NCBI RefSeq assembly: GCF_017377775.1
Contig: NZ_JAFVLN010000015.1
Location: forward strand, 124,001 to 188,000
DNA from: Streptomyces sp. VRA16 Mangrove soil
GTDB lineage: Bacteria; Actinomycetota; Actinomycetes; Streptomycetales; Streptomycetaceae
Direction of reading: 5' to 3'
DNA: 64,000 nt
Below are positions 1 through 8,332 of the stretch, one piece after another. Each line of letters opens with the position of its first letter. Position 1 is the stretch's first letter. The notes beneath the pieces are model-generated. The model saw only the letters and a program-made list of their open reading frames with translations. It made no database searches and was not told the origin of the DNA. Position numbers and translations under genes: made by a program.

Positions 1-473
1 ATCGACAGGGCGCCCTGCGGGGTGCCGTGGTAGGCGACCGCACGCGAGATGACCTTGTACTTCGTGTGGTTGCCGTTGAGCTTGTGGTACTGCTTCGCCA
101 GCTTCCACGCGGTCTCGACGGCCTCGCCGCCACCGGTGGTGAAGAAGACCTTGTTGAGGTCGCCCGGCGCGTAGTGGGCCAGGCGCTCGGCCAGCTCCAC
201 GGCCTTGGGGTGGGCGTACGACCAGATCGGGAAGAAGGCCAGCTCGGCCGCCTGCTTGGCGGCGACCTCGGCGAGCTCCTGGCGGCCGTGGCCGGCCTGG
301 ACCACGAACAGGCCCGCGAGGCCGTCGAGGTACTTCTTGCCCTTGTCGTCGTAGATGTAGGTGCCCTCGCCACGCACGATGGTGGGAACGGGCGCGTTCT
401 CGTACGACGACATGCGGGTGAAGTGCATCCACAGGTGGTCGTACGCGCTCTGGCTGAGGTCCTTGGTGCTCAC
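1..473 (-). CDS. class III aminotransferase, N-terminal part (3' end outside window)
   Basis: Reading the minus strand from a GTG at 473 gives an open frame that runs off the left edge, about 157 residues. It begins MSTKDLSQSAYDHLWMHF and carries GEGTYIYDDKGKKYLDGLAG and FFTTGGGEAVETAWKLAKQY, the cofactor-domain start of fold-type I class III PLP aminotransferases (omega-amino acid or putrescine:pyruvate type). The catalytic lysine lies beyond the edge. The gene starts 2 nt after the Lrp gene stop, so the two form an operon. Beside aminobutyraldehyde dehydrogenase, a role in deaminating putrescine or another diamine to an aminoaldehyde is a reasonable inference; the substrate cannot be read from the sequence. 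Confidence 0.88.
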   Translation of the reverse strand, partial: MSTKDLSQSAYDHLWMHFTRMSSYENAPVPTIVRGEGTYIYDDKGKKYLDGLAGLFVVQAGHGRQELAEVAAKQAAELAFFPIWSYAHPKAVELAERLAHYAPGDLNKVFFTTGGGEAVETAWKLAKQYHKLNGNHTKYKVISRAVAYHGTPQGALS

Positions 474-475
474 GG

Positions 476-988
476 CTATCGGGTTCCCCACATATAGGTC
501 TGCTTCTTGAGCTTGAGGTAGACGAAGCTCTCGGTGGAGCGCACGCCGGGCAGGGCCCGGATGCGTTTGTTGATGACGTTCAGAAGGTGGTCGTCGTCCT
601 CGCAGACGACCTCCACCATCAGGTCGAACGAGCCTGCCGTCATCACGACGTACTCGCACTCGCTCATGGCCGTCAGCGCATCCGCCACGGGATCCAGGTC
701 GCCCTCGACGTTGATGCCGACCATCGCCTGCCGCCGGAAACCCACGGTGAGCGGGTCGGTGACGGCGACGATCTGCATCACACCCTGGTCGAGCAGCTTC
801 TGGACGCGCTGGCGCACGGCCGCCTCGGACAGGCCCACGGCCTTGCCGATGGCGGCGTACGGACGCCTGCCGTCCTCCTGAAGTTGTTCGATGATGGCGA
901 GGGAGACGGCGTCCAGCGACGGTGTGCTCCCGCCGTTCTTCGAACTGGGTCCCTTGGGGTCTGCGCTGCGACTGGCCACGAACCTCAC
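476..988 (-). CDS. Lrp/AsnC family transcriptional regulator
   Basis: 170 aa. After a roughly 25-residue polar leader comes an AsnC-type winged helix-turn-helix (SLAIIEQLQEDGRRPYAAIG, then GLSEAAVRQRVQKLL) and a C-terminal RAM ligand-binding domain (VMTAGSFDLMVEVVCEDDDH). The family forms octamers that respond to amino acids or related amines. The start could be the GTG at 988 or an internal GTG four codons later. It is the first gene of an operon with the aminotransferase and is transcribed away from the aldehyde dehydrogenase at 1173, so the 184-bp divergent region is its likely target. Regulation of amine catabolism is inferred from position. Confidence 0.9.
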   Translation of the reverse strand: MRFVASRSADPKGPSSKNGGSTPSLDAVSLAIIEQLQEDGRRPYAAIGKAVGLSEAAVRQRVQKLLDQGVMQIVAVTDPLTVGFRRQAMVGINVEGDLDPVADALTAMSECEYVVMTAGSFDLMVEVVCEDDDHLLNVINKRIRALPGVRSTESFVYLKLKKQTYMWGTR

Positions 989-1114
989 TGTGCACGAGGG
1001 GTCGTCTGTTTCGCAACCCCGGATCGATGAAATTCGTTGTTTGCGTCTCCGCTGCGCACGGATTTCGTAGGTCGAGGGCAGTGGGGGGTGTCGAAAACGT
1101 CGGTATGGGGATTA

Positions 1115-1146
1115 GTGTGGGTGTCTCAAGCCTTGGACAGCCACAC
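1115..1146 (+). promoter_or_regulatory. imperfect dyad in the leader of the aldehyde dehydrogenase gene
   Basis: GTGTGGGTGTC (1115-1125) and GACAGCCACAC (1136-1146) are complementary at 10 of 11 positions with a 10-nt gap, ending 14 nt before the AGGAGG ribosome binding site at 1160. It could be an operator for the divergent Lrp-type regulator or an mRNA hairpin. No convincing -35/-10 pair was found, so the role is open. Confidence 0.35.
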
Positions 1147-1172
1147 CCACAGCTACTTCAGGAGGCCCGGCA

Positions 1173-2615
1173 GTGAGCACCAGTGAACTGCGTCGTCTGC
1201 GGAACTACATCGACGGTGAGTTCCGGGACGCCGCCGACGGACGGACCACCGAGGTGGTCAACCCGGCCACGGGCGACGCGTACGCGACCGCGCCGCTGTC
1301 CGGGCAGGCCGACGTGGACGCCGCCATGGCCGCCGCCGACGCCGCGTTCCCGGCCTGGCGGGACCTGACGCCCGCCGAGCGCCAGAAGTACCTGCTCAAG
1401 ATCGCGGACGCGTTCGAGGAGCGGGCCGAGGAGCTCATCGCGGCCGAGGTGGAGAACACGGGCAAGCCGATCGGGCTCACCCGCTCCGAAGAGATCCCGC
1501 CGATGGTCGACCAGATCCGGTTCTTCGCGGGCGCCGCGCGCATGCTGGAGGGCCGCTCCGCCGGTGAGTACATGGAGGGCCTGACCTCCATCATCCGCCG
1601 CGAGCCGATCGGCGTCTGCGCGCAGGTCGCGCCGTGGAACTACCCGATGATGATGGGCGTGTGGAAGTTCGCCCCGGCGCTCGCCGCGGGCAACACCGTC
1701 GTCCTGAAGCCGTCGGACACGACCCCGGCGTCGACCGTCCTGATGGCCGAGATCATCGGCTCCATCGTCCCCAAGGGCGTCTTCAACGTGGTCTGCGGCG
1801 ACCGGGACACCGGCCGCGCCATGGTCGAGCACCCGACCCCGGCGATGGCGTCCATCACGGGCTCCGTGCGCGCCGGCATGCAGGTCGCCGAGTCCGCCTC
1901 CAAGGACCTCAAGCGCGTCCACCTGGAGCTGGGCGGCAAGGCTCCGGTCGTCGTCTTCGAGGACACCGACATCGCCAAGGCCGTCGAGGACATCTCGGTC
2001 GCGGGCTTCTTCAACGCCGGCCAGGACTGCACCGCCGCCACCCGCGTCCTCGTCCAGGAGTCCATCCACGACGAGTTCGTCGCCGCGCTCGCCAAGGCCG
2101 CCGCCGACACCAAGACCGGCATGCCCGACGACGAGGACGTGCTGTACGGCCCGCTCAACAACCCGAACCAGCTCAAGCAGGTCTCCGGGTTCATCGAGCG
2201 CCTCCCGGCCCACGCCAAGGTCGAGGCCGGCGGCCACCGCGTCGGCGAGAAGGGCTTCTTCTACGCCCCGACCGTCGTCTCCGGCCTCAAGCAGGACGAC
2301 GAGATCATCCAGAACGAGGTCTTCGGCCCGGTCATCACCGTCCAGTCCTTCACGGACGAGGCGCAGGCCGTCTCGTACGCGAACGGCGTCGACTACGCCC
2401 TCGCCTCCTCGGTGTGGACCAAGGACCACGCGCGCGCGATGCGCATGTCCAAGGTCCTCGACTTCGGCTGCGTGTGGATCAACACCCACATCCCGCTCGT
2501 CGCCGAGATGCCGCACGGCGGCTTCAAGAAGTCCGGCTACGGCAAGGACCTGTCGGCGTACGGCTTCGACGACTACACGCGCATCAAGCACGTGATGACG
2601 TCGCTGGACGCGTGA
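1173..2615 (+). CDS. aminobutyraldehyde dehydrogenase (NAD-dependent aldehyde dehydrogenase)
   Basis: 480 aa, GTG start 8 nt after AGGAGG. It is a complete ALDH-superfamily enzyme: APWNY motif (153-157), catalytic base Glu252 in LELGGKAP, nucleophile Cys286 in NAGQDCTAATR, and the C-terminal HGGFKKSGYGKDLS segment. QDCTAATR and the PHGG(F/Y)KxSG(Y/F)GKD ending are typical of 4-aminobutyraldehyde (PatD/PuuC-like) dehydrogenases, which oxidise aminobutyraldehyde to GABA with NAD+. It is divergent from the Lrp-aminotransferase operon, which would supply the aldehyde. A paralogue lies at 16954. Its stop overlaps the next gene's GTG by 4 nt (GTGA), so the two are co-translated. Confidence 0.93.
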   Translation: MSTSELRRLRNYIDGEFRDAADGRTTEVVNPATGDAYATAPLSGQADVDAAMAAADAAFPAWRDLTPAERQKYLLKIADAFEERAEELIAAEVENTGKPIGLTRSEEIPPMVDQIRFFAGAARMLEGRSAGEYMEGLTSIIRREPIGVCAQVAPWNYPMMMGVWKFAPALAAGNTVVLKPSDTTPASTVLMAEIIGSIVPKGVFNVVCGDRDTGRAMVEHPTPAMASITGSVRAGMQVAESASKDLKRVHLELGGKAPVVVFEDTDIAKAVEDISVAGFFNAGQDCTAATRVLVQESIHDEFVAALAKAAADTKTGMPDDEDVLYGPLNNPNQLKQVSGFIERLPAHAKVEAGGHRVGEKGFFYAPTVVSGLKQDDEIIQNEVFGPVITVQSFTDEAQAVSYANGVDYALASSVWTKDHARAMRMSKVLDFGCVWINTHIPLVAEMPHGGFKKSGYGKDLSAYGFDDYTRIKHVMTSLDA

Positions 2616-3109
2616 GCCTCACCTACGCAGAGGTCGGTGCGACCCTGACGGCCGGTCGACTGCCGTCGGGGTACGCCCACGTGGACCGCCGCGTCCGCCT
2701 CGGCTCGGGCACCTCGTGCTTCGAGCGGGCGGGCGCGGCGGTCCTCTCGTGGGGCGCGCAGCGCGGCGCCGGGCTGACCGTGTCGCCGCCCGGTCCCGTC
2801 GAGGAGGGCGCGGACGTTGTGCTGCGGGCGCTCGGCGTACGGATCCCCTGCCGGGTGATCCGGGTGGTCGAGGCCGCGGACCGGACGGGGTTCGTGTACG
2901 GGACGCTGGCCGGGCACCCCGAGTGCGGCGAGGAGGCGTTCCTCGTCGAGCGGGACGCGGACGGCTCCGTGTGGTTCCGGGTACGGGCGTTCTCGCGGCC
3001 CGCGTGGTGGGTCGCCCGGCTGGGCGGGCCGGTGTCGCGGGCCGTGCAGTTGTGGGTGACCCGCAGGTATCTGCGGGCGGTCGTACGGGCGTCCGCGACC
3101 CCGGCTTGA
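2612..3109 (+). CDS. DUF1990 family protein
   Basis: 165 aa from the GTG overlapping the ALDH stop. The N-terminal LTYAEVGAT, the middle segment with RVVEAADRTGFVYGTLAGHPECGEEAFLVE, read as RTGFVYGTLAGHPECGEEAF, and the end RAFSRPAWWVARLGGPVSRA match the DUF1990 (UPF0548) family, whose biochemical role is unknown. The translational coupling to the aldehyde dehydrogenase suggests co-expression, but nothing in the sequence links it to amine metabolism. Confidence 0.8.
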   Translation: MSLTYAEVGATLTAGRLPSGYAHVDRRVRLGSGTSCFERAGAAVLSWGAQRGAGLTVSPPGPVEEGADVVLRALGVRIPCRVIRVVEAADRTGFVYGTLAGHPECGEEAFLVERDADGSVWFRVRAFSRPAWWVARLGGPVSRAVQLWVTRRYLRAVVRASATPA

Positions 3110-3258
3110 TGGCCAAATTGCCGTGCGCCGGGTCCGTGGTCCTGCCTACAGTGGGCTCGCGGGGGCGGCTCCGCGGCGTGCTTCCTTCTCAGTCTCTTTT
3201 GCAAAAAGATCCGTAGTGCGCCCACTTCCCGCCCCCGCTTCGCCATGACCGCACGGGG

Positions 3259-5898
3259 GTGAGCATGGAGCGGGAGCTCGCCGCGCTGATGGTGCGACGG
3301 CGGCAGCTGGTGCACGTGGACGCCGGGGCGGGACCAAGTGCCCCCGTCGAGGCGGGCGTCGCCGTGCTCGAAGCCGAACTCGGCTCCCTGGGGCACCTGT
3401 TGAGCGGTCCGCTGCGCCGCGCCCTGGTCGCTCTCGACGTGGACGGGCTGGCCCGTGCCGGGACCGCGCTGCTCGCCGACGTCGCCGCCCTGACCGGCGC
3501 CGACCGGCACCACGCCCCGCTGTTCAAGGGCTTCCCCGGCGACGTCCCGTACCAGCGGGCGCACGCCTTCTTCACCACGACCGTCCTGGCCGCGCTCGCC
3601 GCGCAGCCCCACCAGCCGTGCATGGAGTGCGGGCGCACCGGCGGCGAGGTGCTGCCCGTCGCGCCCTGCGCGCACCTGCTGTGCCGGGAGTGCGCGGGCG
3701 CCGACGCCTACGGCTGCTGCGTGGACTGCTGCACCTGGTACGCCTGCCCTGTCTGCGAGACCCGCTACGACACCGACGGGCGCCCCGGGCGGCGTTGGCT
3801 CGACGTGCCCGCCGCCGAGGGTGACCGGGACGTGCTGCGCACGCTCGGCCTGGGCACGGCCTTCGCCGACGACGCCGCCGCCGAACTGCGCGCGCTGCTC
3901 GGACGGCGCACGCCGCTCGGCCCGCAGGACCACGACGACCTGGTCCTGCTGCTCAACTCCCTGGCCCCGCAGGTACTTTCGGCGCTGCCCGCCGACATTC
4001 CCGTACGCGAGTCCAAGGCGCTCGTGCTCGCGCTGCTGGCCGAGCACGACCCTGACGCGCTCGGCCGGTACGTGGACCGTGCGACCGATGTGCTGCGGCT
4101 GCTCGTGGTGCGCTCCGGCGGGGATCCCGACCTGCTCGCGCCGGTGCGGCTGCGGAGCGTGCCCCGGGCGCTGCGGCGTCGACTCCTCGCGGCGATCGAC
4201 CGGTTGGACGTCGTGCGCGTCGCCGAGGAGATGGAGCGCCGCCCCGGGGCGTTCAAGCGCCTCGGCGAGCTGCTGCACCCCTTCGAGCACGCCCGCCGGT
4301 ATCCGCGGGCCGCGCTCGCCTTCGCGATCCTGCGGGGCACACGGATCACCGACGAGGACGAGGAGGGCCTCGGCCGGACGCTCCTGCACGCGGCCCTTGG
4401 GCAGGGCGACGCCGTCCGGCTCGCCGGGGACGACCGGCCGCGCGCGGTGACCTGGGCGCACCGGGTGGAGAGCGCCCTGGCGTACTGGGACATCGAGCGG
4501 GCCTGCGAGCTGCTCACCGCCCGCCCCGGTGAACTGCTGCGCCGCCTCGACGTGTTGCTGTCGCGCTCGGTGGTCGAGGGCACGCCCGACCTGGTCGCCG
4601 TCGCCCTCGCCGAGGCGCTGCCGGACGCCGGCGCGGGACCGCTGCTCGGCGCCTGGGGGAAGCTCGCCGTGCGCACCGTGCCCGGGCACCGCCGGGTGTT
4701 CTTCCCGCGCGGGCGCGTCACCACGGCGTACGCGGTCGACGACCACCGGCCGCCGCTGCCGCGCCGCGGCGCCGAACAGGCCGCCGAGCTCATCGAGGCC
4801 GAGGCCGTACGGCGGATCGGCGCGACCGGTGCCGAGCGGTACGACATCGCCGTACTGGACGCACGCCTCGCCGACCTCCCGGTGCCCTACGCCGAGCGGG
4901 CGTCCGCCGCCTCGCTGGTCGCCGTGCCGCGCGGCGGCGCGCTGCGGGTGCCCGCGCCGCAGGACGGGCGGGTGCTGCGGCTCTTCCTGCACTGGATGCA
5001 GAACAAGGGGCAGCGGGTCGACCTCGACCTGTCCGTCGCGTTCTACGACGACCAGTGGCGGTTCGTCGGGCTGTGCGACTACACCCGCCTGGAGTGGGGC
5101 GGCGAGGCCGCGCTGCACTCCGGTGATCTGACCTCCGCGCCGCCGCCGCACGGCGCCACCGAGTACGTCGACCTGGACCTCGGGCGGCTGCGCGAGGGCG
5201 GCGTGCGGTTCGCGGTGCCCGTCGTGTTCTCGTACAACGACGTGCCGTTCGACCGACTCCCGGACGCCTTCGCCGGGTTCATGGGGGTCCAGCGGGGAGC
5301 GCGTGCCGCGTTCGACGCGCGGGCCGTGCGGCAGCGCTTCGATCTCGCCGGGGACGCCAAGGCGATGATGCCGATGATCGTCGATCTGCGGACGCTGCGC
5401 GCCTGGTGGGCCGATGTGACGCTGGCGACCGGGGACGGCACCCGGCACACCGTGTGGGGGCACCGGGAGCGGGTGCGCCGGGCCGCGCGCGATCTGCTCG
5501 ACGCCTTTCGGGCCGGGGGCCGGGCGACGCTCTGGGATCTGGCGTGCTGGGTCGCGGCCGCGCGCACCGACGGAGACGTCCTCGTACGGGAATCGGGGCG
5601 GGCCCATCGGGTGTACCGCCGGGGCCCGGGGGAGCCTCGTGCCGAGTTCGCGTTGCGGATGCGGGAGGGGTGGGAGGCGGACGGGGTGTCCGCGGGGGTG
5701 GAGGTGGTGGGGCGGCGGGTTTTTGCCGCGCTGGAGTATGCGGAGTGTGTGGAGCTGGCGGAGGCCGGGGCCGGGGCTGGGGGCGGGTCCGTTTCCGGCA
5801 CGCTGTACCGGTTGTTCCCGGGGGCGGTCGACGGTGTCGGGCTTGAGCGGGTGACGGCCGGGGATCTGGTGGCGTGGCTGGAGCCGGGGGTGGGGTGA
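3259..5898 (+). CDS. MXAN_6230/SCO0854-type protein: RING-like zinc finger plus TerD-like domain
   Basis: 879 aa. A cysteine-rich module at 121-166 has RING-like spacing: C121-x2-C124, C137-x-H139-x2-C142-x2-C145, an extra Cys group at 153-158, and C163-x2-C166. A long alpha-helical region follows, then at about 560-690 a TerD-like beta-sandwich segment (VDLDLSVAFYDDQWRF, LHSGDLTSA, YVDLDLGRL, AGFMG). The architecture agrees with the family named MXAN_6230/SCO0854 in public annotation; its function is not known to me. GTG at 3259 and ATG at 3265 are both possible starts. It stands alone, followed by the 5987 repeat block and convergent with the reductase at 6253. Confidence 0.8.
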   Translation: MSMERELAALMVRRRQLVHVDAGAGPSAPVEAGVAVLEAELGSLGHLLSGPLRRALVALDVDGLARAGTALLADVAALTGADRHHAPLFKGFPGDVPYQRAHAFFTTTVLAALAAQPHQPCMECGRTGGEVLPVAPCAHLLCRECAGADAYGCCVDCCTWYACPVCETRYDTDGRPGRRWLDVPAAEGDRDVLRTLGLGTAFADDAAAELRALLGRRTPLGPQDHDDLVLLLNSLAPQVLSALPADIPVRESKALVLALLAEHDPDALGRYVDRATDVLRLLVVRSGGDPDLLAPVRLRSVPRALRRRLLAAIDRLDVVRVAEEMERRPGAFKRLGELLHPFEHARRYPRAALAFAILRGTRITDEDEEGLGRTLLHAALGQGDAVRLAGDDRPRAVTWAHRVESALAYWDIERACELLTARPGELLRRLDVLLSRSVVEGTPDLVAVALAEALPDAGAGPLLGAWGKLAVRTVPGHRRVFFPRGRVTTAYAVDDHRPPLPRRGAEQAAELIEAEAVRRIGATGAERYDIAVLDARLADLPVPYAERASAASLVAVPRGGALRVPAPQDGRVLRLFLHWMQNKGQRVDLDLSVAFYDDQWRFVGLCDYTRLEWGGEAALHSGDLTSAPPPHGATEYVDLDLGRLREGGVRFAVPVVFSYNDVPFDRLPDAFAGFMGVQRGARAAFDARAVRQRFDLAGDAKAMMPMIVDLRTLRAWWADVTLATGDGTRHTVWGHRERVRRAARDLLDAFRAGGRATLWDLACWVAAARTDGDVLVRESGRAHRVYRRGPGEPRAEFALRMREGWEADGVSAGVEVVGRRVFAALEYAECVELAEAGAGAGGGSVSGTLYRLFPGAVDGVGLERVTAGDLVAWLEPGVG

Positions 5899-5986
5899 CG
5901 GTGCCGGGTGGCCGGGTGGCCGGGGCGCCGGGTGGCTGCTCGGGGCTGTGGCTCGGGGCCCGGGTCGTGGGCGGGCGCCTGCCTGA

Positions 5987-6236
5987 GCGCCTGCCCGGCG
6001 CTGGGGTGCCGCCTTGCCCACCCTGCCGCCCTTGGCGGCAGATTGCCCAAGGCGGCCGGGCGGGGCGGCAGATTGCCCAAGGCGGGTGGGGGTGGGCGGC
6101 GGATTGCCCAAGGCGGTCGTGGTGGGCGGTGGTTTGGCCGAGGTGGGCGGGGTGGGCGGTGGTTTGGCCGAGGCAGTCATGGTGGGCGGCGGATTGCCCA
6201 AGGCGGGTGGGGTGGGCGGTGGTTTGGCCGAGGTGG
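5987..6236 (+). repeat. dispersed repeat copy A: 69-bp hairpin core plus 30-bp tandem array
   Basis: The core (5987-6055) contains an 8-bp perfect stem, CTGCCGCC (6023-6030) and GGCGGCAG (6034-6041), flanked by GCCTTG and CAAGGC. It is identical over all 69 bases to the inverse of 46940-47008. From the CAAGGCGG side of the core run about six degenerate 30-bp units ending CCCAAGGCGG or GGCCGAGG. The block fills the 354-bp gap between the convergent genes ending at 5898 and 6253. It keeps open reading frames because its period is a multiple of three; these are not believed to be genes. Confidence 0.85.
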
Positions 6237-6252
6237 TGGCGGTGCGTGCGTG

Positions 6253-7275
6253 TTACTCCAGGTGGGTCAGGTCCTCCGCGGTCAGTTCCAGGCTCGCGGC
6301 GCGCGCCCAGTCCGCCACCTGCTCCGGGCCGCGCGCGCCGGCGATCGCCCCGGTCACCCCGCGCTGGGCGAGCGCCCAGGCGATGGCGGTGGCGCCCACG
6401 GACGCTCCGTGGCGCTCGGCCACCGTGCGAAGCCGCTCCACCACCGCCAGATTCCGGTCCAGGTCCCGGGTGAAGTCCGGGTGGGTGCGGCGCCAATCGC
6501 CGGGGGCGAGTGAGTCCACCCGCTCCTTGGAGAACGTGCCGGACAGCAGCCCTGAATGCAGCGGCTGATACACGATCACGCCGGTGCCGTGGTCCGCCGC
6601 CCAGTCGATCTCGGGCCGCGCGGCACGGTTGAGCAGCGACAGCGGCGGCTGGATCGCGTCGACCGGGGCCACCGCGGCGGCCGCCGCGAGCTGCGCCGGG
6701 TCGTGGTTCGACAGGCCGATGGCGCGGATCTTTCCTTCCCTGCGCAGGTCGGCCATGGTCTGCCAGTACTCCTCAAGGGGCTTGGCCCGGACGGCCGTTC
6801 CCGCCTCCTTGCCGTCACCGTCCCAGTCGAGTGGCGCACCGGTGTCGGGCCAGTGCACCTGGTACAGGTCGATCGCCTCGACACCGAGCCGGCGCAGCGA
6901 GTCCTCCAGTTCGCGGCGCACGCTGTCGGGCCGCATGATCCGGCGCGGGGCGGCGGACGGGTTCGCCGGGTCCCACACCAGGCCGACCTTGGTGAAGACG
7001 AACGGACGCTCCGCCTGGGGGAGTTGGGCGATGGCCTTGCCGATGACCTCCTCCGAGTGCCCGAGCCCGTACACGGCCGCCGTGTCGATCCAGTTGACGC
7101 CCTGCGCCACGGCGGCGTGCACGGTCGCGATGGAGCGGGCGTCGTCCTGACCGCCCCACGAGAAGCGCCAGCCTTCCCCGCCGAACGCCCAGCTGCCCAG
7201 GCCGATGGCGGACAACTCCATCCCGGTGCTGCCGAGTTCGCGGTGCGGGAGCGAGGGGGTGCTGCTGAAAGTCAT
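6253..7275 (-). CDS. aldo/keto reductase
   Basis: 340 aa from the ATG at 7275, preceded by GAAGGAC about 8 nt upstream; a longer frame exists but lacks a better ribosome binding site. AKR hallmarks are visible: GLGSWAFGG near the N-terminus, the catalytic region NWIDTAAVYGLGHSEEVIG with its Asp and Tyr, DLYQVHWPD, AIGLSNHDPAQL, and the NADP-binding end GVTGAIAGARGPEQV. This is the (beta/alpha)8 NADPH-dependent carbonyl reductase family; the substrate is unknown. It is divergent from an XRE-type regulator at 7419, which probably controls it. Confidence 0.92.
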   Translation of the reverse strand: MTFSSTPSLPHRELGSTGMELSAIGLGSWAFGGEGWRFSWGGQDDARSIATVHAAVAQGVNWIDTAAVYGLGHSEEVIGKAIAQLPQAERPFVFTKVGLVWDPANPSAAPRRIMRPDSVRRELEDSLRRLGVEAIDLYQVHWPDTGAPLDWDGDGKEAGTAVRAKPLEEYWQTMADLRREGKIRAIGLSNHDPAQLAAAAAVAPVDAIQPPLSLLNRAARPEIDWAADHGTGVIVYQPLHSGLLSGTFSKERVDSLAPGDWRRTHPDFTRDLDRNLAVVERLRTVAERHGASVGATAIAWALAQRGVTGAIAGARGPEQVADWARAASLELTAEDLTHLE

Positions 7276-7406
7276 CGTCGTACGTCCTTCATCGGAAAGG
7301 GGTGGTGGTGCTGACGGAGATGACTTTGCGCCCCGCACCACACCCCCTGACAGGCACAGCTGAAAGGGGGGAAAGACGTGCCCACCCACGCAGGGCGCGT
7401 TGTGGG

Positions 7407-7412
7407 GATACT
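7407..7412 (+). promoter_or_regulatory. -10 box for a leaderless transcript
   Basis: GATACT lies 6 nt before the ATG at 7419, the spacing expected if transcription begins at the start codon. No purine-rich ribosome binding site is present. No clear -35 box was found. Confidence 0.4.
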
Positions 7413-7418
7413 CGGACC

Positions 7419-8270
7419 ATGGACTCAGCCGTCGAACGCCGCTCCGAGCTGCGCCAGTTCCTGCGCTCGCGCAGGGCCCGTCTGCAACCCGCCGATGTGG
7501 GTCTCGTCTCCTACGGGCCGCGCCGGGTGCCGGGCCTGCGCCGCGAGGAGCTGGCGCAGCTCGCAGGCGTCAGCGTCGAGTACTACGTACGCCTGGAACA
7601 GGGCCGCAACCCGCACGTCTCGGACGGCGTCCTCGACGCCGTCGGCCGCGCCCTGCGCCTGGACGCCGCCGAACAGGACCATCTGCGCAGCCTCGCCCGC
7701 CCCGACCGGGCCCGGCCCACCGCCGCCGCCCGCGAGGTGCCGCGCCCCGGGCCCGTGCGCCCCGCCTTGCAGCGGCTCCTCGACGGGCAGCCGGGGCCCG
7801 CCTATGTGACCGGGCCGCGCACCGATGTCGTCGCCTGGAACGCGCAGGCCGCCGCGGTCTTCGGCGACTTCGGTGAACTCCCGCCCCAGCAGCGGAACTT
7901 CGCGTACCTGACCTTCCTCGACGAGACGTACCGGGCGCTGTTCGCCGACAGCTGGCAGGCGAAGGCCGAGTCGACCGTGGCATTTCTTCGGGTCGGCGTG
8001 GGCCGTCACCCCGACGACGCGGACCTGGCCTCCCTTCTCGGTCTGCTCACCATGAAGAGTCCGGAGTTCGCCGCGCTCTGGGCCCGCCAGGACGTCCGCG
8101 ACAAGAGCGCGGGACGGTATCTGCTGCGGCACGCGGTGGTCGGCCCCCTCGACCTCGACTTCGAGATCCTGCACCTGCCCGAGGCCGGGCAGGTCCTGGT
8201 CAGCTATGTGCCCGTACCCGACACAGAGGCCGGACAGAACCTGGCGCTGCTGGCCAGCTGGACGGGCTGA
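7419..8270 (+). CDS. XRE-family regulator with MmyB-like ligand-binding domain
   Basis: 283 aa from the ATG at 7419. The N-terminal 80 residues form an XRE helix-turn-helix of the streptomycete type (RVPGLRREELAQLAGVSVEY, YVRLEQGRNPHVSDGVLDAV). The rest (about 100-283) matches the PAS-like MmyB C-terminal domain, with AYVTGPRTDVVAWNAQAAAV and the ending LPEAGQVLVSYVP. Many members repress an adjacent, divergent oxidoreductase, which fits the reductase at 6253. The ligand is unknown. Translation is probably leaderless. Confidence 0.9.
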   Translation: MDSAVERRSELRQFLRSRRARLQPADVGLVSYGPRRVPGLRREELAQLAGVSVEYYVRLEQGRNPHVSDGVLDAVGRALRLDAAEQDHLRSLARPDRARPTAAAREVPRPGPVRPALQRLLDGQPGPAYVTGPRTDVVAWNAQAAAVFGDFGELPPQQRNFAYLTFLDETYRALFADSWQAKAESTVAFLRVGVGRHPDDADLASLLGLLTMKSPEFAALWARQDVRDKSAGRYLLRHAVVGPLDLDFEILHLPEAGQVLVSYVPVPDTEAGQNLALLASWTG

Positions 8271-8332
8271 CGCCGGGAGACCGGGATCGACAGGGTGTCG
8301 GCTGCGGCCCGCCCCGCTCGACGCAGCGTCCA

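Noticed and set aside
3118..3152. Promoter TTGCCG...TACAGT before the RING-TerD gene
   Set aside because: Spacing is 23 bp, too long for a standard sigma-70-type promoter.
2623..6201. Very long antisense open frame of about 1190 codons opposite the RING-TerD gene
   Set aside because: It is a high-GC shadow with Arg/Pro-rich low-complexity translation; the plus strand has clear domains. The same applies to long frames antisense to infB (53981-57343) and the trypsin/STAND gene (59417-62686).
5987..6236. CRISPR-like array with 30-bp periodicity (also 24285-24448 and 46824-46939)
   Set aside because: The units vary along their whole length with no constant repeats separated by unique spacers, no leader and no cas genes. 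They are degenerate tandem arrays.
5987..6236. Small genes encoding GRLPKA-type and RQIAQGG-type peptides
   Set aside because: Open frames arise because the repeat periods are multiples of three; there is no ribosome binding site and no coding bias independent of the repeat.
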